Of a stretch of DNA of 26,308 nt, positions 23,688 to 26,308 are shown one piece after another. The translations under genes and the position numbers were made by a program. Under the pieces are notes generated by a model, which did not search any database, was not told the origin of the DNA, and worked only from the letters and a program-made list of their open reading frames with translations. Source of the DNA: an uncultured Oscillospiraceae bacterium (GTDB taxonomy: Bacteria > Bacillota > Clostridia > Oscillospirales > Acutalibacteraceae); NCBI GenBank assembly GCA_902495835.1, contig CABUYS010000006.1:1-26308 (forward strand), given 5' to 3'. Every line of letters starts with the position of its first letter. Positions within the stretch are counted from its first letter, which is position 1.

Positions 23688-24839
23688 TTAAAATTCACAT
23701 TGCCTACCTTTAAATAATATTTCACCGGATTTATTATTTCTTATCATGTAAGTAAAAGGATGGTCAGCATTAAAATAAATTGGAAGTGGTTTGGCAGCCA
23801 CACGACAACAACTACAACGATATACTACAGCAGTTGCTGCAGCTGCTTCGGTACCTTTCTCGTCTACCTTTACAAATGTTTTCTGTATAACATCAGAAAT
23901 GTAGAAATTCATTTCGTCTTTAGCGGTAAACATCGTATTGAAATCTCGACAAGATCTTTTGAACGCTTCTTTTACACCCATATTTTTAAGGTAATCCACT
24001 AAATCAATCGAGTCTGATTTAAACTCAAATTTTGGGAGATGAACATTAACATAGGTACGTTTTTTGTTTTTCAAAGCATTTTCAAAATCTTCGTGTGTTA
24101 CTTTATAATTGTTCTTTGGAAGAATTATGTACATACTAAGGTCTGAGTTTTTATATTTCATTTCAAGAAGTTGAAAATTCTCATTTCCAAAATAATTAAA
24201 ATAGGAGGTTTTATTCATAAAATCTACTGTTTTATGCGTATTATCTATGTTACAAAAGTCGTCTTTTTTTGTTTTATTGGCAGAAAAAGGATTTTCCCAT
24301 TCTGCATTAAAGTATATTGCGTTTACAAGTGCTGCCATAAAATCCTTATCGCTATCTAAATTTTTTGGCAACAAATCTCTTATCTTACCATTTGTTTTCT
24401 TTTTTACCCAATTATTTATGCTATTGACAGTACTAAATAGACTAGCATCTGCACCAAAATACTTTTTAATTCTATCTTTGTATTCTTTTGAAAAACTAAT
24501 ACCTTTATTATTCTTTTTTTGCCAAATTGAATTCGCAATTTTTAAATCACTACTGGTATTAAACTCTTGCGATATCTTTTCATTAAAATCATCCAGGTTA
24601 TCAATTTCGAATGCATTTAAAATTTCTTCTTTAGTTTTGCCTTCAGCTCCATTGGCAGCCATCATCATGGCAAATTTTAAACTAAGCGGTGAAACTAAAG
24701 CGTTTGTGTCTTTTTTCGAAACTTTTTCAAGTAAATCAAAATCGCATTTATTGGCAAAAGCACATGGCGTAAATCCGAAAGAAAAAGCAGACACTGTACA
24801 CATTGCAACTGAAACAAACTTTTTAAGCAATTTTTTCAT
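23688..24839 (-). CDS. Secreted serpin with cysteine-rich reactive-centre loop
   Basis: Serpins trap proteases by a suicide mechanism in which the cleaved reactive loop inserts into a beta-sheet. The 383-residue product has a signal peptide (MKKLLKKFVSVAMCTVSAFS ... CAFA, cleavage about 29/30), leaving a mature part of normal serpin length. Serpin blocks are present: NALVSPLSLKFAMMMAANGA (47-66), NSINNWVKKKTNGKI (139-153), LVNAIYFNAEW (171-181), the inhibitory hinge EKGTEAAAATA (327-337) and FNADHPFTYMI (356-366). The small hinge residues suggest an inhibitory serpin. The loop then reads VVYRCSCCRVAAK and is about five residues longer than that of alpha-1-antitrypsin, so P1 cannot be fixed. 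Arg, Ser or Cys are all possible. GGAG lies 7 nt before the ATG. It is a single-gene unit. Confidence 0.93.
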   Translation of the reverse strand: MKKLLKKFVSVAMCTVSAFSFGFTPCAFANKCDFDLLEKVSKKDTNALVSPLSLKFAMMMAANGAEGKTKEEILNAFEIDNLDDFNEKISQEFNTSSDLKIANSIWQKKNNKGISFSKEYKDRIKKYFGADASLFSTVNSINNWVKKKTNGKIRDLLPKNLDSDKDFMAALVNAIYFNAEWENPFSANKTKKDDFCNIDNTHKTVDFMNKTSYFNYFGNENFQLLEMKYKNSDLSMYIILPKNNYKVTHEDFENALKNKKRTYVNVHLPKFEFKSDSIDLVDYLKNMGVKEAFKRSCRDFNTMFTAKDEMNFYISDVIQKTFVKVDEKGTEAAAATAVVYRCSCCRVAAKPLPIYFNADHPFTYMIRNNKSGEILFKGRQCEF

Positions 24840-24888
24840 AGTATATCTCCATTCTAAATTTTAAGAAATTATCGATCGATTTACTACT

Positions 24889-24917
24889 ATTATAACACTA
24901 TTTAATTATAAAATCAA
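24889..24917 (-). promoter_or_regulatory. Sigma-A promoter of the serpin gene
   Basis: On the minus strand TTGATT (24912-24917) and TATAAT (24889-24894) are spaced by 17 bp, and a TGT precedes the -10 box to give an extended -10. The ATG is 49 nt downstream. The region from 24918 to 25092 holds nothing recognised. Confidence 0.75.
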
Positions 24918-25092
24918 TGCTTTCTTAAAATATATTTACTTATTTTTTAAAATGCACAAATATTTATACATTAGAATAATTAAGCAAATCAACTGAGCAA
25001 ATAATGAAATACTCACAATCACTTACAATTAATACATCTAGCAAAAGTTTTGTACCGCTCTAAAAAAATTTTTTATTCATAATTCTAATATC

Positions 25093-25361
25093 CTAGTTGG
25101 CAATTTTCGGATTATCTTTATTTTTGCTTTTTGGTTTTTGCAGACCTTTACAAGTTTCAATTATTATTTCTTTTAATAGTTCTTTGTTATCGACTTCATA
25201 TACAAAATACATAGGTTTCGCACTTTCATATGGTATTTGCTCTTCCACATGATATTTTCTCATTGGGGGATGCCGTGCGAGGAGACCTCCAGCCATCCGT
25301 TGCCATTCATCTTGGTGTTGTACCGAGCCCTGAGCCATTTGGTTAATTCTTTCTGTAGCAT
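25093..25361 (-). pseudogene. Small gene of unknown function, frameshifted at a C5 run
   Basis: ATG 25361 has AAGGAG 9 nt upstream and opens MLQKELTKWLRARYNTKM, NGNGWLEVSSHGIPQ, stopping at TGA 25260-25262. Just before this stop is a run of five C on the minus strand. A one-base shift there joins the frame to PMRKYHVEEQIPYESAKP, MYFVYEVDNKELLKE, then CKGLQKPKSKNKDNPKIAN to the stop at 25093, for a total of about 88 residues. The second frame alone is also open to the left, as far as 25449. I do not recognise the protein. The left part is clearly richer in G+C than nearby genes, suggesting arrival with mobile DNA. A sequencing error at the C-run is possible. Confidence 0.55.
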
Positions 25362-25385
25362 ATCTGTTTTCTCCTTTTCCGGGTA

Positions 25386-25421
25386 ATAAAAAGGCAAATA
25401 GATTTTTGATTTCTATCTGCC
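25386..25421 (-). terminator. Intrinsic terminator upstream of the frameshifted gene
   Basis: On the minus strand GGCAGATAGA (25412-25421) pairs with TCTATTTGCC (25393-25402) with one mismatch or wobble, followed by five T (25388-25392). It would end a transcript coming from the structured block at 25440-25650 just before the ribosome site of the next gene. Confidence 0.65.
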
Positions 25422-25439
25422 TATATATCTGATATTTAT

Positions 25440-25650
25440 TTTCGGGAGTTCAAGTCCTGCCACAAAGGGAAAACGGAGATTTTACATCTGCGTTTCAGTA
25501 CAAAGAAAAATCTCCGTTTGGGTAGCAATAAGCATACTCCAGCCTAGCTGGGAGGTATTTCTTTAACGAGCGAAACCCTGTTCTACCGGCTGCCTCTAAA
25601 GGAGGCTGATACGGTCTGACACTTCCGAAGGATTCGTTGATTGATATTCA
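25440..25650 (-). other. GC-richer, strongly structured block: possible RNA gene or gene remnant
   Basis: This ~210-nt block stands out from its A/T-rich surroundings and has several stems. A 12-bp stem AACGGAGATTTT/AAAATCTCCGTT spans 25472-25483 with 25507-25518. A bulged stem joins ATACTCCAGC to GCTGGGAGGTAT (around 25533-25557). A GCCTC/GAGGC hairpin sits inside an ACCG/CGGT stem (around 25584-25614). With the terminator at 25386-25421 it could be a minus-strand structured RNA. Against this, the minus frame 25647-25093 is open except for two TGA codons (25495-25497, 25450-25452), which also fits a decayed protein gene. I could not match it to a known RNA family. Confidence 0.4.
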
Positions 25651-25864
25651 TAAATAGGGTTATATTCTTAAATGTTAACTGTTATCTCAATTCATATTCT
25701 TTATTTTCTAAATATAGCTTCTATTTTTAATATTTTATATTCATAAAGCATGCAGTTTTCAGACCGCTATTATATTCTACATCAAAAAGAGTTTTTGTTC
25801 CGTTATTACATCGCTTACGCTATCACTGAACCACTCGGGCTTTCGCGTAATTTTCTGAATCATG

Positions 25865-25938
25865 ACCACGCCTAAGAGACGTGGTATGGGAAAGCCCTAT
25901 AAGGGCATAAGAGTGCCAGCCATCTCAAGACGGCTGGC
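25865..25938 (-). repeat. Hairpin cluster at the presumed right end of the IS200-like element
   Basis: Three perfect short hairpins lie within 74 nt, starting 31 nt after the tnpA stop. The first may also act as transcription terminator. IS200/IS605 transposases recognise such subterminal hairpins in single-stranded DNA, but which of the three is the recognition hairpin is unknown. Confidence 0.5.
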
Positions 25939-25968
25939 TTTCACTGTGTTCAAGCCGAAGAGGACTGA

Positions 25969-26277
25969 CTACTTGCTACCCTTAAAAGGGTTTACATATT
26001 CTTTAGTTTTAAGTTTGTCCATGATTTGATCTTCTTTTTCCTGTTCTCTTATGTATTTCTGTATTGTCGCAGTATTTAACCCTACTGTACTTACATAATA
26101 TCCTTCAGCCCAAAAGTGTCTATTTCCAAATTTGTACTTTAAATTTGCGTGTCTTTCGAATATCATCATTGCACTTTTCCCTTTTAAATACCCCATAATT
26201 TGCGATATACTATATTTTGGTGTGAATACTATATGATACTTGCATAACCATTTACTATGTGATAAACTTTGTGCCAT
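25969..26277 (-). pseudogene. tnpA: IS200-type transposase TnpA with internal deletion
   Basis: TnpA of IS200/IS605 elements is a Y1 HUH single-strand transposase of about 150 residues. This 102-residue frame begins with the family N-terminus (KWLCKYHIVFTPKY) and then jumps at residues 22/23 directly to SISQIMGYLKGKSAMMIF, which normally lies about 50 residues later. It then continues normally through RHANLKYKFGNRHFWAEGYY and IQKYIREQEKEDQ to the end. The missing segment carries the HUH metal-binding histidines, while the presumed catalytic tyrosine (QKYIREQ, about residue 75) is still present. The frame is preserved across the deletion. ATG 26277 is chosen for AAAGGTG 6 nt upstream. The product should be catalytically dead. 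Confidence 0.88.
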
Positions 26278-26308
26278 AAACAACACCTTTCTTTAATATT
26301 TTAGTGGC

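Larger units (their letters stand above)
25860..26308 (-). mobile_element. IS200/IS605-family element, degenerate, left end beyond window
   Basis: It contains the tnpA remnant (25969-26277) followed on the minus strand by closely spaced hairpins GCCAGCC/GGCTGGC (25932-25938 with 25915-25921), GCCC/GGGC (25903-25906 with 25894-25897) and ACCACG/CGTGGT (25880-25885 with 25865-25870). Subterminal hairpins instead of inverted repeats are typical of this family, so the right end is placed near the last one. No tnpB or accessory gene is seen. The exact boundaries cannot be fixed. Confidence 0.6.

Noticed and set aside
22981..25092. CRISPR array or regularly spaced repeats in the A/T-rich right part
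   Set aside because: No repeat-spacer periodicity was seen; the repeats found are isolated inverted repeats or single tandem duplications.
25441..25462. GTTCAAGTCC resembling a tRNA T-arm at the edge of the structured block
   Set aside because: The canonical five-pair T-stem does not form around the loop, and no acceptor, anticodon or D-arm is present.
25561..25585. AACGAGCGAAACCC resembling the conserved 16S rRNA segment around AACGAGCGCAACCC
   Set aside because: Similarity is limited to about 14 bases; the flanks do not follow 16S rRNA.
25530..25660. Possible group I intron / IStron core next to the IS200-like element
   Set aside because: None of the conserved P, Q, R or S core elements could be identified, and the block lies downstream rather than upstream of tnpA.

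Overview
The window is strongly AT-rich DNA from a Gram-positive, endospore-forming bacterium, most likely a member of Clostridia. It carries a complete eight-gene spoIIIA operon, a dlt operon for D-alanylation of teichoic acids, good Shine-Dalgarno sequences and sigma-A-type promoters. Stop codons follow the standard bacterial code; TGA ends spoIIIAD. The right-hand third suggests a lineage living in close contact with, or inside, a eukaryote. It encodes a large protein with WH2-like, polyproline and acidic segments typical of actin-nucleation factors, a secreted serpin, and several genes in visible decay. Clostridial endosymbionts of protists are one group that would fit, but nothing here proves it.

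Layout. 1-642 (+): 3' part of uvrC. 637-2260 (-): rluD and an uncharacterised radical SAM gene, tail to tail with uvrC. 2317-7289 (-): spoIIIAA-AH, closed by a clean intrinsic terminator. 7386-9539 (+): an orphan lipoprotein solute-binding protein and an unrecognised gene. 9732-9970 (+): tRNA-Leu(UAA) with its own promoter and terminator. 10408-10920 (+): a small membrane-anchored protein of unknown function. 11043-15506 (+): dltABCD followed by a 50-codon dltX-like gene that overlaps the end of dltD and is easily missed. 15518-16270 (-): CPBP-family intramembrane protease. 16355-18312 (+): Zn/Cd-type P1B ATPase. 18621-21773 (-): the 1050-residue WH2/proline-rich protein. 21892-22971 (-): a frameshifted paralogue of it. 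23100-23517 (+): another decayed gene. 23688-24839 (-): secreted serpin with a cysteine-rich reactive loop. 25093-26308 (-): mobile-element debris, including a frameshifted small gene, a GC-richer structured block, and an IS200-type transposase that has lost the segment carrying its HUH motif.

How the parts fit. The left two thirds are housekeeping: DNA repair, rRNA modification, the mother-cell/forespore channel, cell-wall charge and metal export. The right third looks like an accessory region in which host-directed proteins duplicate and decay. The most notable observations are the WASP-like architecture of the 1050-residue protein, the relocated dltX, the Cys-Ser-Cys-Cys reactive loop of the serpin, and the internally deleted transposase. 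Function calls outside well-known families rest on motif reading only; no database search was possible.
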